Source: Litorilinea aerophila (lineage in GTDB: Bacteria; Chloroflexota; Anaerolineae; Caldilineales; Caldilineaceae). Taken from it: 64,000 nt of DNA. This document shows, in pieces, positions 35,897 through 49,470 of the stretch; the first letter of the stretch is position 1, and the number at the start of each line of letters is the position of its first letter. The stretch covers positions 124,001-188,000 of the forward strand of contig NZ_VIGC02000001.1 of the NCBI RefSeq assembly GCF_006569185.2. The letters run 5' to 3'. A model generated the notes under the pieces. It worked only from the letters and a program-made list of their open reading frames with translations. It did no database searches and had not been told where the DNA came from. The position numbers were made by a program, and so were the translations under genes.

Positions 35897-36147
35897 TCAC
35901 AGGCCGCCAGACACAGGCAGCAACAGGGCGACTTCTGCGTTGGCGGTCAAGGGGGCAGTCATAGGGACATGGCGGCCGGCAATAACAGGGATGGCCGTGT
36001 CGATCTGGGCGCTCTGGGCCGGATAACGGGTCCGCAGCCAGAGGCGTAGAGATCGGCCACGGTGGCCGTTTCCGGGAGGGTCAGCTGCAGGCGCGCCTGC
36101 CCGATCTCCTGGGCCAGGCCAGCGCTGAGGCGTACGGTGATGTCCAT
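35897..36147 (-). pseudogene. MoaD/ThiS-like sulfur carrier, single-base frameshift
   Basis: The ATG follows GGGAG and gives MDITVRLSAGLAQEIG, a typical ubiquitin-like start, up to VADLYAS. The original frame then turns into Arg/Pro-rich sequence and stops. Moving to the neighbouring frame restores LRTRYPAQSAQIDTAIPVIA and runs to the expected end NAEVALLLPVSGGL with the carrier di-glycine. The length, 251 bases, is one short of 84 codons, so one base was lost near 36040. It is either a dead gene or a sequencing error. Confidence 0.7.
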
Positions 36148-36500
36148 CTCACTCCCTTTGCACTTGACCAAATCGATAGAGCGAGGGGCGCGTACCCCAT
36201 GTGGGGGCTTATCGCAACGCCCCCTGGGACGGTAGGTATCTACGAAGAGGCATGCTATGGACTCCACCCAGATATTATGCCCTAACAGAGCCTGCCCAGC
36301 AAGGGGGGGCAAAAGGCGAAGGCGCGCCTAGGCGAGTGCCCCCCGGGCGCGCCTTTGGGCGCCGCCCTGTCCGTCGTAGGCAGGCGCAGCAAGCAGCGCC
36401 CCTACAGCGGCGTCCGATGGGCGAACCCCGACGATCTTGAACTATATCCATACACCATCCAAATCTTGATTTAATCCAGAATATTTGGTATGCTCCGGCC
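36148..36500. other. Intergenic region with hairpins and the Fur-family promoter
   Basis: No protein gene seen. It holds inverted arms AAGGCGCGCC / GGCGCGCCTT (36319-36328, 36346-36355) and a short GTAGG-type hairpin (36376-36405; GTAGG, GGCGC, loop, GCGCC, CCTAC). At its right end is the promoter of the Fur-family gene. Confidence 0.55.
36466..36494 (+). promoter_or_regulatory. Promoter and possible autoregulatory box of the Fur-family gene
   Basis: TTGATT (36466-36471), 17-base spacer, TATGCT (36489-36494). The start site would fall at or next to the ATG at 36501, so the mRNA should be leaderless. An inverted repeat covers the promoter: CCAAAT-c-TT (36459-36467) against AA-t-ATTTGG (36480-36488). 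This is a candidate site for the regulator itself. Confidence 0.6.
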
Positions 36501-39303
<2,803 letters not shown>

Positions 39304-39365
39304 GCCCCGTCAGGCGTTCAGACGGTCGCCATCAACCATTGCCACAACCATAGACGACAGCCCAA

Positions 39366-39402
39366 AAGGGGGCGCACAGACTGTGCGCCCCCTTCGATTT
39401 TT
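39366..39402 (+). terminator. Intrinsic terminator of katG
   Basis: AAGGGGGCGCACA (39366-39378) and its exact complement (39382-39394) with a three-base loop, followed by CGATTTTT. It lies 63 bases after the katG stop. Confidence 0.88.
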
Positions 39403-39523
39403 CCTACCCGATTCTCCCTGCCCCCCTCGGGTTGGCCCCGCCGGGTCAGGTGGACGACGAAAAGGCCTTCCGTTCCACCGCCTGGCGCCGCAAAGCCGGG
39501 TGGTAGTAGGTCCCGGCCAGCCT

Positions 39524-39922
39524 TCAGCTTTCCAGGTCGATGAAGGCGTCGGCCTCCACCTCGATCAGCCAGGCCGGATCGATGAAACGGCTCACCTCGA
39601 CCACAGTGGATGCAGGCCGCACAGCGCCGAAGAACTCCCCGTGAACCTGAGCCACCTGCGCCCAGTCTTCAATGCGTCTGAGGAAAATGCGGGTGCGCAC
39701 CACATGGGCCAGGGAGGCGCCCGCCTCTTCCAGCGCGGCCTGGATAATCTCGAAACAACGCCGGGCCTGGCCGGCCGGATCGCCGGGCGCAGCGGGCGTG
39801 CCGTCGGGTGCGATGGGCGCCGTGCCGGAGACGAAGACATGGGGGCCTACCCGCACGGCCCGGGAAAAGCCGATGCGGGGCTCATAGGGGCTGCCGCTGG
39901 AGATGAGCTGCCGGTGCGCCAT
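39524..39922 (-). CDS. RidA family protein (YjgF/YER057c/UK114)
   Basis: 132 aa from the ATG of MAHRQLISSGSPYE, with AGGAGG upstream. The fold markers are FVSGTAPIAPDGTP, the helix EIIQAALEEAGASLAHVV and RTRIFL with the Arg that binds the substrate carboxylate in deaminating members. RidA proteins deaminate reactive enamines/imines; divergent members have other hydrolase roles. It starts 19 bases after the next upstream gene's stop, so the two form a pair. Confidence 0.9.
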   Translation of the reverse strand: MAHRQLISSGSPYEPRIGFSRAVRVGPHVFVSGTAPIAPDGTPAAPGDPAGQARRCFEIIQAALEEAGASLAHVVRTRIFLRRIEDWAQVAQVHGEFFGAVRPASTVVEVSRFIDPAWLIEVEADAFIDLES

Positions 39923-39941
39923 TTTGATTCCTCCTAGATCC

Positions 39942-40490
39942 TCATTCTGAAGACGGCGCACCGTTCGGCGCTACCGCATAGTTCAAGAGGATGATGCCGG
40001 ATTGGGGGAAGAGCTGCTGGTCAAGCGGCTTAAGGCGGTGCCGGGACGCAGGTGGTGGCAGGAAGGGCACGCCGCTTCCCAGGAGTATGGGCACCATTGC
40101 CAGCTCCACGGTATCCACATGGCCCATGGCCAGCAGCGTCCTGAACAGTTCGCCCCCGCCAAACAGCCAGATGTCCTTCCCGGGCTGGCGGCGCAGTTGC
40201 TCCAGATAGGCCGGCGTGAGCTCGGCGACCACCGTGGCACGGGGGTGCGCCTCGGGCCGCAGGGTACGGGAGGCTACGATGAGGGCCTTGTCTGCGTAGA
40301 GGTGGCCGTAGGTGGGATCATCCAGCGACAGGATTTCATAGGTCTTGCGCCCCATGAGCAGGGTATCGAACTGGGCAAAGAAGGCCTCGAAGTCGATATC
40401 CGGCTCCGGGGGAATCCAATCCACTTCGCCGTTGGGGCCGGCGATGTAGCCGTCCAGGCTGCAGGCCACCTGGTAGCGGATGCGTCTCAT
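39942..40490 (-). CDS. Dihydrofolate reductase family protein (RibD C-terminal type)
   Basis: 182 aa from the ATG of MRRIRYQVACSLDGYIA, eight bases after GGGAG. The fold markers are SLDGYIAGPNGEVDW, DTLLMGRKTYE and KDIWLFGGGELFRTLL (NADPH loop). Proteins of this kind are NADPH reductases of the RibD/YyaP group, not necessarily folate enzymes. It is followed by the RidA gene on the same strand. Confidence 0.9.
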   Translation of the reverse strand: MRRIRYQVACSLDGYIAGPNGEVDWIPPEPDIDFEAFFAQFDTLLMGRKTYEILSLDDPTYGHLYADKALIVASRTLRPEAHPRATVVAELTPAYLEQLRRQPGKDIWLFGGGELFRTLLAMGHVDTVELAMVPILLGSGVPFLPPPASRHRLKPLDQQLFPQSGIILLNYAVAPNGAPSSE

Positions 40491-40647
40491 TGGGTTGCTC
40501 CCTTCATCTCTTTTAAACAATCCTTACATCAGAATTTTATCCCAGGATGATAGGATGGTCCCAGCGGGAGGGAGCTTCATCTCAGGATGCTCACGCCGCC
40601 CATGGGCAACAATCGTGAAGGACGGAGAGATAACGGAGGAACAACCC

Positions 40648-41517
40648 ATGCATCCCCAAACCCATCTTCACCCAGATTCGCCCCAGGACCTCTACGACCT
40701 GGGCCTGAAGACCGACCTGGTGATGCTGAGCCAGTCGCCCATGACCCGGCGCCGGGTGCTCAGCATGGGCCTCATGGGCATTGGCGCGCTGCTGGCGGGA
40801 TGCGCGCCCATTGGGACACCCACGCCGGCGGCCACCGGCGGCCAGCCCAGCACCCCGGAGGAGGCCACAGCGGCAGAATGTGTCTCGCCCATCCCCCGGG
40901 AGACGGCCGGCCCCTTCCCGGGCAATGGCTCCCAGGGCCCCAATCTCAACGTGTTGATCCAGTCCGGCGTGGTGCGGCCCGACATCCGCACCAGCCTGGG
41001 CACCGGCAACACCGCGGCAGGGGTTCCCCTTCGCCTGGAGCTGACGCTGGTCCAGGCCGGCGGCGACTGCGCCCCCCTGCCCGGTTACGCCATCTATCTG
41101 TGGCACTGCGACGCCCAGGGCCGCTATTCCATGTACAGCCCCGGCGCCGAAGCCGAGGACTACCTGCGGGGCGTCCAGGCGGCGGACGAGAACGGCGTGG
41201 TCTCCTTCCTCACCGTTTTCCCCGGCTGCTACTCTGGCCGCTGGCCCCATTTTCATTTCGAAGTCTATGCCTCGGTGGAGGAGGCCACCGGCGCCGGAAA
41301 CGTGGTCCACACGTCCCAGATTGCCCTGCCGGAGGACGTGTGCCGGTCGGTCTACGCCGATGACCGCTACGGCAGCAGCATGAACAACCTGTCCCGGCTC
41401 TCCCTGGACCAGGACGGCATCTTCCGGGACGGATGGGAGTCCCAAATGGCGGCGGTAACCGGCTCGGTGGAGGAGGGCTTCCTGGCCCGACTCACCGTGG
41501 GCGTGCCCGTGGCATAG
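40648..41517 (+). CDS. Intradiol ring-cleavage dioxygenase, Tat-exported lipoprotein
   Basis: 289 aa, with GGAGG eight bases before the ATG. After a cytoplasmic head of about 30 residues comes a twin-arginine signal with lipobox (MTRRRVLSMGLMGIGALLAGC, in two parts: Arg34-36 and Cys52). The catalytic domain has the iron ligands expected for catechol/protocatechuate dioxygenases: Tyr160 (GRYSMY), Tyr195, His201 and His203 (RWPHFHFE). Export suggests action on aromatic compounds at the cell surface; the true substrate is unknown. Confidence 0.88.
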   Translation: MHPQTHLHPDSPQDLYDLGLKTDLVMLSQSPMTRRRVLSMGLMGIGALLAGCAPIGTPTPAATGGQPSTPEEATAAECVSPIPRETAGPFPGNGSQGPNLNVLIQSGVVRPDIRTSLGTGNTAAGVPLRLELTLVQAGGDCAPLPGYAIYLWHCDAQGRYSMYSPGAEAEDYLRGVQAADENGVVSFLTVFPGCYSGRWPHFHFEVYASVEEATGAGNVVHTSQIALPEDVCRSVYADDRYGSSMNNLSRLSLDQDGIFRDGWESQMAAVTGSVEEGFLARLTVGVPVA

Positions 41518-41706
41518 CAGATTTCCCGGCAAAACGGGTCGTATCACTACAAAGGCGCAGAGGGCTTCCAGAGAGCAATTGGGTGAAATCTATGTCTATC
41601 TGTGAAACCTGCGGGTCGAATCTGCAAAGGTAGAGATTAGGGGATCCGGACAATGACAAAGGTGCAGTAACCACCTGTGGAGGATCCAAACACTTGCGAA
41701 GTGTTG

Positions 41707-41741
41707 CCCCTTCATGTACACTTGATGTGTACATGAAGGGG
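41707..41741. promoter_or_regulatory. Operator-like palindrome of the toxin-antitoxin pair
   Basis: CCCCTTCATGTACA (41707-41720) and its exact complement (41728-41741) around a seven-base centre, 36 bases before the antitoxin ATG. Toxin-antitoxin operons are commonly repressed at such palindromes by their own complex. A hairpin in the mRNA is the alternative. Confidence 0.6.
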
Positions 41742-41777
41742 TGATAGCTGAAATCAATCCAAGAATGAGAATCATCC

Positions 41778-42014
41778 ATGGTAGAAGTGAACATTAGAGA
41801 GCTACGAAAACAACTGGCCGCATATATTGCCCGTGCGGAAGCAGGTGAAGAAATCGTCGTTACCCGGCATGGAAAAGCTGTTGCCAGACTGACGGCGCCG
41901 GTACGTCCACGGCCACAGTTCCCCGATCTAACCGAGTTTCGAGCCAGCATCGCGCTGCGCGGGGAAGCCATGAGCGAAACCATCATCGCCGAACGTCAAG
42001 ATGCGCGCTATTAA
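41778..42014 (+). CDS. Type II antitoxin, Phd/YefM family
   Basis: 78 aa. The N-terminus MVEVNIRELRKQLAAYIARAEAGEEIVVTRHGKAVARL is cut here only in the reading: VNIRELRKQL and EEIVVTRHGKAVARL are the standard Phd/YefM DNA-binding strands. The C-terminal helix should block the toxin. It ends three bases before the toxin gene. Confidence 0.9.
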   Translation: MVEVNIRELRKQLAAYIARAEAGEEIVVTRHGKAVARLTAPVRPRPQFPDLTEFRASIALRGEAMSETIIAERQDARY

Positions 42015-42017
42015 TGC

Positions 42018-42455
42018 ATGATTTACCTTGACACCAGCGTTCTGGTTGCCTATTATGTGCCGGAACCCCTGAGCGACCTGGCGCAACAACGATTGATGGC
42101 CGCTTCGGCTGTCATAGTGAGTGAGCTGGCCCAGATCGAATTTGTCAGAGCTTTGGCACAGCGGCTACGACTCGGCGATCTATCATGGACAGCCGCGCAG
42201 CAAGTTACCACACTCTTTGCCAGTCATCTGGCCCAGGGACTGTACATTCCTCTTCATCTGCACAGCGTTGTCTATCAGGAGGCGCAAACTTACATCAGGC
42301 GCTTCGATCTGGCTCTCAAAGCACCCGATGCGCTGCACCTGGCAGCTGCCGCGTTGGCCCAGGCCCCACTGGTTACGGCAGATCGGCAATTGGCGCGCAA
42401 CGCCAACCGGTTGGGTGTCGACTGCGAATTGTTGAGCGTGTCGCGATCAGGATAA
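42018..42455 (+). CDS. vapC: PIN-domain toxin, VapC-like
   Basis: 145 aa. The acidic metal site of PIN RNases can be followed: Asp5 (MIYLDTSVLVAYY), Glu in LAQIEFVRAL, Asp in APDALHLAAA and Asp in VTADRQLA. VapC toxins cut tRNA or rRNA and stop growth. Co-transcribed with the antitoxin. Confidence 0.92.
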   Translation: MIYLDTSVLVAYYVPEPLSDLAQQRLMAASAVIVSELAQIEFVRALAQRLRLGDLSWTAAQQVTTLFASHLAQGLYIPLHLHSVVYQEAQTYIRRFDLALKAPDALHLAAAALAQAPLVTADRQLARNANRLGVDCELLSVSRSG

Positions 42456-42599
42456 AATCGCCCTGAAAGCGCTTGACGCCAAAACCACAGGGATGCGGTC
42501 ATATCAGTTTGTTCTATAGCCGTTCCATGTACCCTATGGATGCACGCCCCCAGGTATGGACGACTGGAAGTCCCATCCTCCACAGCTTGTTTCCCCCCT

Positions 42600-42626
42600 G
42601 TAGGCGCAGCTCGTAGCTGCGCCTAC
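42600..42626. repeat. Single-hairpin form of the GTAGG repeat
   Basis: GTAGGCGCAGCT and its exact complement AGCTGCGCCTAC flank a three-base loop. It equals the second hairpin of the larger elements with GTAGG and CCTAC placed directly around it. Confidence 0.65.
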
Positions 42627-42856
42627 AAGAAAGGGCGCCGGTTTGCCGTAGATTCTCTCGTAAAAGTCAAGAGAGAAGGTTCAAGAAACAGACCTGGGAG
42701 CGGGCTCAAAAGGGCGCTCTGAGCACGGCTCCCAGCCGCCCCATGTCACCAAGCCCACACAGATCCCGGCCCCCCATAGAGCTGGCCACCTTCGGCGGGC
42801 CTCCAGCCCCCCTACGTACCCAGGGCACCCAATCCGGGGGAATAGGGGCACTTGCC

Positions 42857-42942
42857 GTAGGTGCGGTCTCCGGCCGCACGATTTCACCAAATCCAGATGG
42901 GATGCCCATTTCCGTAGGGGCGGGCCGCCGTGCCCGCCCTAC
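42857..42942. repeat. Compound GTAGG-type repeat
   Basis: It begins with GTAGGTGCGG-loop-CCGCAC (42857-42879), the first hairpin of the element type seen at 53295. After 34 bases it continues with a complete single-hairpin unit GTAGGGGCGGGC / GCCCGCCCTAC (42914-42942). The first unit seems to have lost its second hairpin. Confidence 0.6.
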
Positions 42943-43132
42943 GTAACCAGGACATCCATCTGTATTCATCTATGAAATCTGTGGCTTCGGGAATGGAGCC
43001 ATTGTAGATCCGGAAGCAAACCTTGCAGGATCGTCCAATCATTCTGGATGATTGTCCTATCCCCTTCCATCCCAGCGCTCTATAATACCTGTGAAATGAT
43101 GAAAACGACAGCGTCAATCAACCAGTGATTCC

Positions 43133-43187
43133 TGCGTGGTACGCGGTGCGTAGTCCGTGCAGTCGTTCACGCACTACGCACCACGCA
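43133..43187. repeat. Imperfect inverted repeat before the cupin gene
   Basis: Blocks TGCGTGG, GTGCGTAGT and CGTG on the left are matched by CACG, ACTACGCAC and CCACGCA on the right. It is 66 bases upstream of the cupin ATG. Repeat element or leader structure. Confidence 0.5.
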
Positions 43188-43252
43188 ATCCATCGATGTA
43201 TTTACACCGCTTTGTGTTAGCCCAGATGGAAACCAACAGGAAGGAGACTCCC

Positions 43253-43648
43253 ATGCAAATCATCCGCAACGGTTCACAGCCCTCAGCCCGGGGATCCGCC
43301 GAGTGGTTCACCGGCGCGGTGCGCGTCGACCCGCTCTTCCAGGCACCGGAGCCGGCCCGGGTGCGCTGTGCCAGCGTCACCTTCGAGCCGGGCGCGCGCA
43401 CCGCCTGGCATACCCATCCACTGGGGCAAACCCTGATCGTGACGGCCGGCCGCGGCCGGGTGCAGCGCTGGGGCGGCCCGGTGGAGGAGATCCGCGCCGG
43501 CGATGTGGTCTGGTTCGAGCCGGGGGAGAAGCACTGGCACGGTGCGTCACCGACGACGGCGATGGCGCATATCGCTATTCAAGAGGCGCTGGAGGGCAAG
43601 ACGGTGGAGTGGATGGAACAAGTCAGCGATGAGGAGTACCTCGGATAA
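43253..43648 (+). CDS. Cupin-domain protein
   Basis: 131 aa from the ATG after AAGGAG. The two cupin motifs are complete: [17 protein letters not shown], then [12 protein letters not shown], giving three His and a Gln for a metal ion. Such small cupins accompany carboxymuconolactone-decarboxylase-like and reductase genes and are often of unknown substrate. First gene of the co-directional oxidoreductase run. Confidence 0.88.
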   Translation: MQIIRNGSQPSARGSAEWFTGAVRVDPLFQAPEPARVRCASVTFEPGARTAWHTHPLGQTLIVTAGRGRVQRWGGPVEEIRAGDVVWFEPGEKHWHGASPTTAMAHIAIQEALEGKTVEWMEQVSDEEYLG

Positions 43649-43723
43649 GCGTATCCATCGGGAATCGTATATCCCACTTCGCCTTGTCTGACTCAGATTT
43701 CAGGTGGAATCACGAACGGTTAA

Positions 43724-44614
<891 letters not shown>

Positions 44615-44669
44615 GGCTTTGCATGGCAGTCAGGCGCTGAGTATTCAGGCGCATCTCAAGGAGCAAGAA

Positions 44670-44993
44670 ATGTCTGAACCAAAGCAACCTTCCCGTGCGC
44701 AGCAGTTGGTGGGCGATTTTGCGCCCAAGTTGGCGGAATTGACCGATGAAGTGTTGTTTGGCGACGTGTGGGCGCGGCCGGAGCTTTCCCCCCGCGACCG
44801 CAGCCTGGTGACCGTGGCCGCGCTGATCGCCAACGGCAACACCGAGCAGCTCTCCGGCCACCTGCTCCGAGCCAGGGAGAACGGTCTCACGGAAAGCGAG
44901 CTGGCCGAGGTCATCATTCACCTGGCCTTCTATGCCGGTTGGCCCCGGGCGATGTCGGCCGTCCGGGTGGCGCGCGAGGTCTTCAACCGATAA
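44670..44993 (+). CDS. Carboxymuconolactone decarboxylase family protein
   Basis: 107 aa from the ATG after AAGGAG. The all-helical fold shows in [18 protein letters not shown], the HLLRAREN helix and [17 protein letters not shown]. The CxxC pair of AhpD peroxidases is absent, so it belongs to the non-peroxidase branch. It lies between a reductase and a dehydrogenase gene; role unknown. Confidence 0.9.
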   Translation: MSEPKQPSRAQQLVGDFAPKLAELTDEVLFGDVWARPELSPRDRSLVTVAALIANGNTEQLSGHLLRARENGLTESELAEVIIHLAFYAGWPRAMSAVRVAREVFNR

Positions 44994-45006
44994 GGATCAT
45001 CTCACC

Positions 45007-45753
45007 ATGAGTAATAACATTCAAGGGAAAGTCACTGTGATCACAGGGGCAAGCAGCGGGCTGGGCGAAGCGACCGCCCGCCTGCTGGCTGCAGAGGGAG
45101 CGTGCGTTGTGTTGGGGGCACGGCGCGCAGAGCGCATCCAGGCGTTGGCGGAGGAGCTGGTTGCTAACGGCGGCAAGGCACTCGCCATCCCAACCGACGT
45201 CACCGACTACGGCCAGGTCAAGCGACTGGTTGACGCCGCCGTGCAAACCTTCGGACGGCTTGACGTCATGATCAACAACGCCGGGGTGATGCCCCATTCT
45301 TCTCTAGAGCGGCTCAAGGTCAACGATTGGGACCGGATGATCGATGTGAATATCAAAGGCGTGCTCTATGGCATCGCCGCTGTATTGCCGTACATGCAGC
45401 AACAGAAATCCGGCCACATCATCAACGTGTCGTCGGTGGCGGGACACAAGGTGCGCCCAGGTGCGGTGGTCTACGCCGCCACCAAGACGGCGGTGCGCGT
45501 GATCTCGGAAGGGCTGCGCATGGAAGTCAAGCCCTACAATATTCGCACCACCGTCATCTCACCCGGCGCCGTCGCCACGGAACTGCCGGAAAGTGTGACC
45601 GAGCCGGATGTGGCAGAGAACGTGCGACGCCTCTATGCAGAATTTGCCATTCCCGCCGACTCTTTCGCCCGGATGGTGGCCTTTGCCATCAGCCAGCCGG
45701 AGGAAGTGGATGTGAATGAGATTCTGTTCCGCCCCACACGCCAGGAGCTGTAG
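45007..45753 (+). CDS. Short-chain dehydrogenase/reductase
   Basis: 248 aa, 13 bases after the previous stop. Classical SDR: cofactor motif [12 protein letters not shown], Ser in NVSSVAG and the catalytic pair YAATK. It is closest to the clavulanate-dehydrogenase-like/YdfG group that oxidises small alcohols with NADP. Probably in one operon with the two genes before it. Confidence 0.93.
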   Translation: MSNNIQGKVTVITGASSGLGEATARLLAAEGACVVLGARRAERIQALAEELVANGGKALAIPTDVTDYGQVKRLVDAAVQTFGRLDVMINNAGVMPHSSLERLKVNDWDRMIDVNIKGVLYGIAAVLPYMQQQKSGHIINVSSVAGHKVRPGAVVYAATKTAVRVISEGLRMEVKPYNIRTTVISPGAVATELPESVTEPDVAENVRRLYAEFAIPADSFARMVAFAISQPEEVDVNEILFRPTRQEL

Positions 45754-45853
45754 CGCCAATGCCTCCGTCATCGGTCAAGTTTGGAGGATTAGACAAAAAT
45801 ACTGGAGAAATAGCATACCTTTTCGTGGAGCAATCCGCTAGAATCCAGTATGA

Positions 45854-46882
<1,029 letters not shown>

Positions 46883-46982
46883 TCATCCGTCAGCAAAAAG
46901 GGGTTCATCACCGCCGAGACAGAGAGGGCGCGGAGGAAGCCCAGAGAGCTCAGAGAAAACTCAACGTGCTCTGCGTCTCTAC

Positions 46983-47084
46983 GGCACCGTGCGGCTCGGC
47001 CAGTTCGACGGCGGCGCGGATGCCATCAACGCCCTCATCAGCCAGAGCAGCGACTTCGTCGCAACGATTGAACTTGCGAACTGA
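46983..47084 (+). pseudogene. Possible C-terminal gene remnant
   Basis: A 33-residue frame reading GTVRLGQFDGGADAINALIS and ending in FVATIELAN, then a stop, has normal protein character but no start. It follows a purine-rich stretch (46915-46975) of repeat-like sequence with no coding sense. It is probably the tail of a gene whose front was replaced. I do not recognise the family. Confidence 0.3.
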
Positions 47085-47103
47085 TTCTTGAGGCTTGTGG
47101 ACC

Positions 47104-47838
47104 ATGGCAAAAATCTTCATCACCGGCTCGGCGGACGGCCTGGGCCAACTGGCGGCCCAGGCCCTGGTCGCCCAGGGACACGAAGTCGTCCTTCACGCAC
47201 GCAACCCGGACCGGGTCCAGGACGCCCTTGGTCGGACACCGGGCGCCGTGGGCGCCATCCCGGGCGATCTGTCCAGCGTGGAAGAAATCAAGCATGTGGC
47301 CGAGGCGGCCAACCGGTGGGGCACCTTTGATGCGGTGATCCACAATGCCGGCATCTACCGCTCTCCCTCGCGGGAGGTCTTCGTGGTCAACGCCCTGGCG
47401 CCCTATCTGCTCACCTGCCTGATACAACGGCCCAAGCGCCTGATCTACCTGAGTTCCGACATGCATCTGCAAGGACGTGCCAACCTTGAAGAGCTCGCCA
47501 GGGACCAAAGCCGGGTCAGCTATTCCGATTCGAAGCTGTACGTCACCATGCTCTGCATGGCCGTGGCCCGCAAATGGCGGGACGTCTACACCAACGCCGT
47601 GGATCCGGGCTGGGTGCCCACCAGGATGGGCGGCCCCGGCGCGCCGGATGACCTGCAGAAGGGCTACGAGACCCAGGTGTGGCTGGCGGTCAGCGACGAT
47701 CCTGCCGCAAAAGTGAGCGGCAAGTACTTCTACCACCAGCAGGAGCGGGCCTACAATCCCCAGGCCGGCGACGTCCCCCTGCAGGAGCGATTTCTGGATA
47801 TTTGCGAAACGCTCACAGGGGTCCCGTTGCCGGCGTAG
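47104..47838 (+). CDS. Short-chain dehydrogenase/reductase
   Basis: 244 aa from the ATG of MAKIFITGSADGLG; a TTG three codons earlier is possible. The glycine motif is TGSADGLG, followed by HNAGIY, Ser in YLSSDMH and the catalytic pair YSDSK. The early MH and short loops place it in the group of atypical SDRs next to aldo/keto reductases. Substrate unknown. Confidence 0.9.
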   Translation: MAKIFITGSADGLGQLAAQALVAQGHEVVLHARNPDRVQDALGRTPGAVGAIPGDLSSVEEIKHVAEAANRWGTFDAVIHNAGIYRSPSREVFVVNALAPYLLTCLIQRPKRLIYLSSDMHLQGRANLEELARDQSRVSYSDSKLYVTMLCMAVARKWRDVYTNAVDPGWVPTRMGGPGAPDDLQKGYETQVWLAVSDDPAAKVSGKYFYHQQERAYNPQAGDVPLQERFLDICETLTGVPLPA

Positions 47839-47959
47839 ATCGGCTTCCAGTCGCCGTGCCCGCCCGCTGGCGCCACGCCCCGGCGGATGAAGGAAGAGCG
47901 ACAGATATACAGCCATAAACTGCGCCTACAGGAGAGTTTGCATTCATGCGGAGGGAACG

Positions 47960-48334
47960 ATGACCCCATGGACAGACGAAGAACTGAACCGGATCGGTAA
48001 TGCCGAGGAGCTCGAAATCGCGCCGCGGCGTCCCAACGGCCAGCTGCGCACGCCACTGCCCATCTGGGTGGTGCGCGTGGGGGACGACCTCTATGTGCGC
48101 TCCTATCGCGGGCGTGCCGGCGCCTGGTACCGCGCCGCGCTGGCGACCCACGAAGGTCGCATCCGGGCCGGCGGCGTGGAAAAGGACGTGGTCTTCGTGG
48201 AGGAGACCGACCCCGGGCTCAACGACCAGATCGACGCCGCCTACCGGGCCAAATACGGACGCTATCCCCAGTACGTGGCGCCCATGGTGACGCCCGAAGT
48301 GCGGGCGACTACGCTCAAGTTGGCGCCCCGCTGA
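47960..48334 (+). CDS. DUF2255 family protein
   Basis: 124 aa from the ATG after GGAGG. The pattern LPIWVVRVGDDLYVRSYRG with GAWYRAAL matches the DUF2255 family, small beta-rich proteins related in fold to flavin-binding nitroreductase-like barrels. Function unknown. It lies between an SDR and an aldo/keto reductase gene on the same strand. Confidence 0.85.
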   Translation: MTPWTDEELNRIGNAEELEIAPRRPNGQLRTPLPIWVVRVGDDLYVRSYRGRAGAWYRAALATHEGRIRAGGVEKDVVFVEETDPGLNDQIDAAYRAKYGRYPQYVAPMVTPEVRATTLKLAPR

Positions 48335-48359
48335 TCATTGATCATTCAGGAGGATTGAA

Positions 48360-49343
48360 ATGAACTACGTCAAACTCGGCAACACCGGCCTGGACGTCTC
48401 CCCCATCTGCCTGGGCTGCATGAGCTTCGGCTCGGCGGAGGGGTGGGTCCACAACCCCTGGGCCCTGAACGAGGAGGAGAGCCGCACTATCATCAAGCGC
48501 GCGCTGGAGCTGGGCATCAACTTCTTCGACACGGCCAACGTCTATGCCCGGGGCGTCAGCGAGGAGATCCTGGGCCGGGCCATCCGGGACTTCGCCAACC
48601 GGGATGAAGTGGTCATCGCCACCAAGGTGCGTGGGCGCATGCACGAGGGCCCCAACGGCGAGGGGCTCTCCCGCAAGGCCATCCTGAGCCAGCTGGACAA
48701 GAGCCTGCAGCGGCTGGACATGGACTACGTGGACCTCTACATCATCCATCGCTGGGACTACAACACGCCCATCGAGGAGACCATGGAGGCGCTCCACGAC
48801 GTGGTCAAGGCCGGTAAGGTCCGCTACATCGGCGCATCGGCCATGTGGACATGGCAATTCCAGAAAGCGTTGTACGTGGCCGAAAAACATGGCTGGACCC
48901 GCTTCGTCTCCATGCAGAACCACTACAACCTCATCTACCGGGAAGAGGAGCGGGAGATGATGCCCCTGTGCCGGGCTGAAGGGATCGCCTCCACGCCCTA
49001 CAGCCCCCTGGCGTCGGGGCGGCTGGCCCGAGATTGGAGCGAGACCACCACGCGCTACGAGACGGATCCCATCGCCAAACAGAAGTACGACGCCATGGCC
49101 GAGGCGGACCGCCGGGTGGTGGAACGGCTGGCGGAGGTGGCCGGGAAGCACGGCGTGCCCCGGGCCCAGATCGCCCTGGCCTGGCTCCTGCACAAGAAGC
49201 CGGTGGTCGCGCCCGTCATCGGCGCCACCAAGGTGTCCCATGTGGAAACCGCGGTGGGAGCGGTCTCCATCGAGCTGACTCCGGAAGAGATCGCGTATCT
49301 GGAAGAGCCCTACATCCCCCACCCTGTCGTCGGGCACAACTGA
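48360..49343 (+). CDS. Aldo/keto reductase
   Basis: 327 aa from the ATG after AGGAGG. Start VKLGNTGLDVSPICLGCMSFG, catalytic residues in FFDTANVYARG, IATKVRG and IIHRWD, and the cofactor end PVIGATKVSHVETAV. It resembles the AKR11/YajO group of reductases. Third aldo/keto reductase of the cluster; it ends convergent with the exporter genes. Confidence 0.93.
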   Translation: MNYVKLGNTGLDVSPICLGCMSFGSAEGWVHNPWALNEEESRTIIKRALELGINFFDTANVYARGVSEEILGRAIRDFANRDEVVIATKVRGRMHEGPNGEGLSRKAILSQLDKSLQRLDMDYVDLYIIHRWDYNTPIEETMEALHDVVKAGKVRYIGASAMWTWQFQKALYVAEKHGWTRFVSMQNHYNLIYREEEREMMPLCRAEGIASTPYSPLASGRLARDWSETTTRYETDPIAKQKYDAMAEADRRVVERLAEVAGKHGVPRAQIALAWLLHKKPVVAPVIGATKVSHVETAVGAVSIELTPEEIAYLEEPYIPHPVVGHN

Positions 49344-49470
49344 ACTGGACGATGACCAATGTGCGAAGTTGACGGCGCCGCGCACCCGTCCTGCCTGCTC
49401 CTGCCCCATCCTCGAGCAGTGAAGGCCATCGAACGGTGGCGCGGTTGGGGACGCCGGTTTACGGGCAGGC

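Larger units (their letters stand above)
42456..43252. other. Repeat-containing gap after the toxin gene
   Basis: No protein gene seen in 0.8 kb. It contains three GTAGG-type hairpin repeats, CACAGAT-like debris near 42960, a perfect -10 box TATAAT at 43081-43086 without a good -35, and a long inverted repeat at 43133-43187 just before the cupin gene. Confidence 0.6.

Noticed and set aside
43081-43086. Perfect TATAAT considered as cupin promoter
   Set aside because: No acceptable -35 box at 16-18 bases; not called as a promoter.
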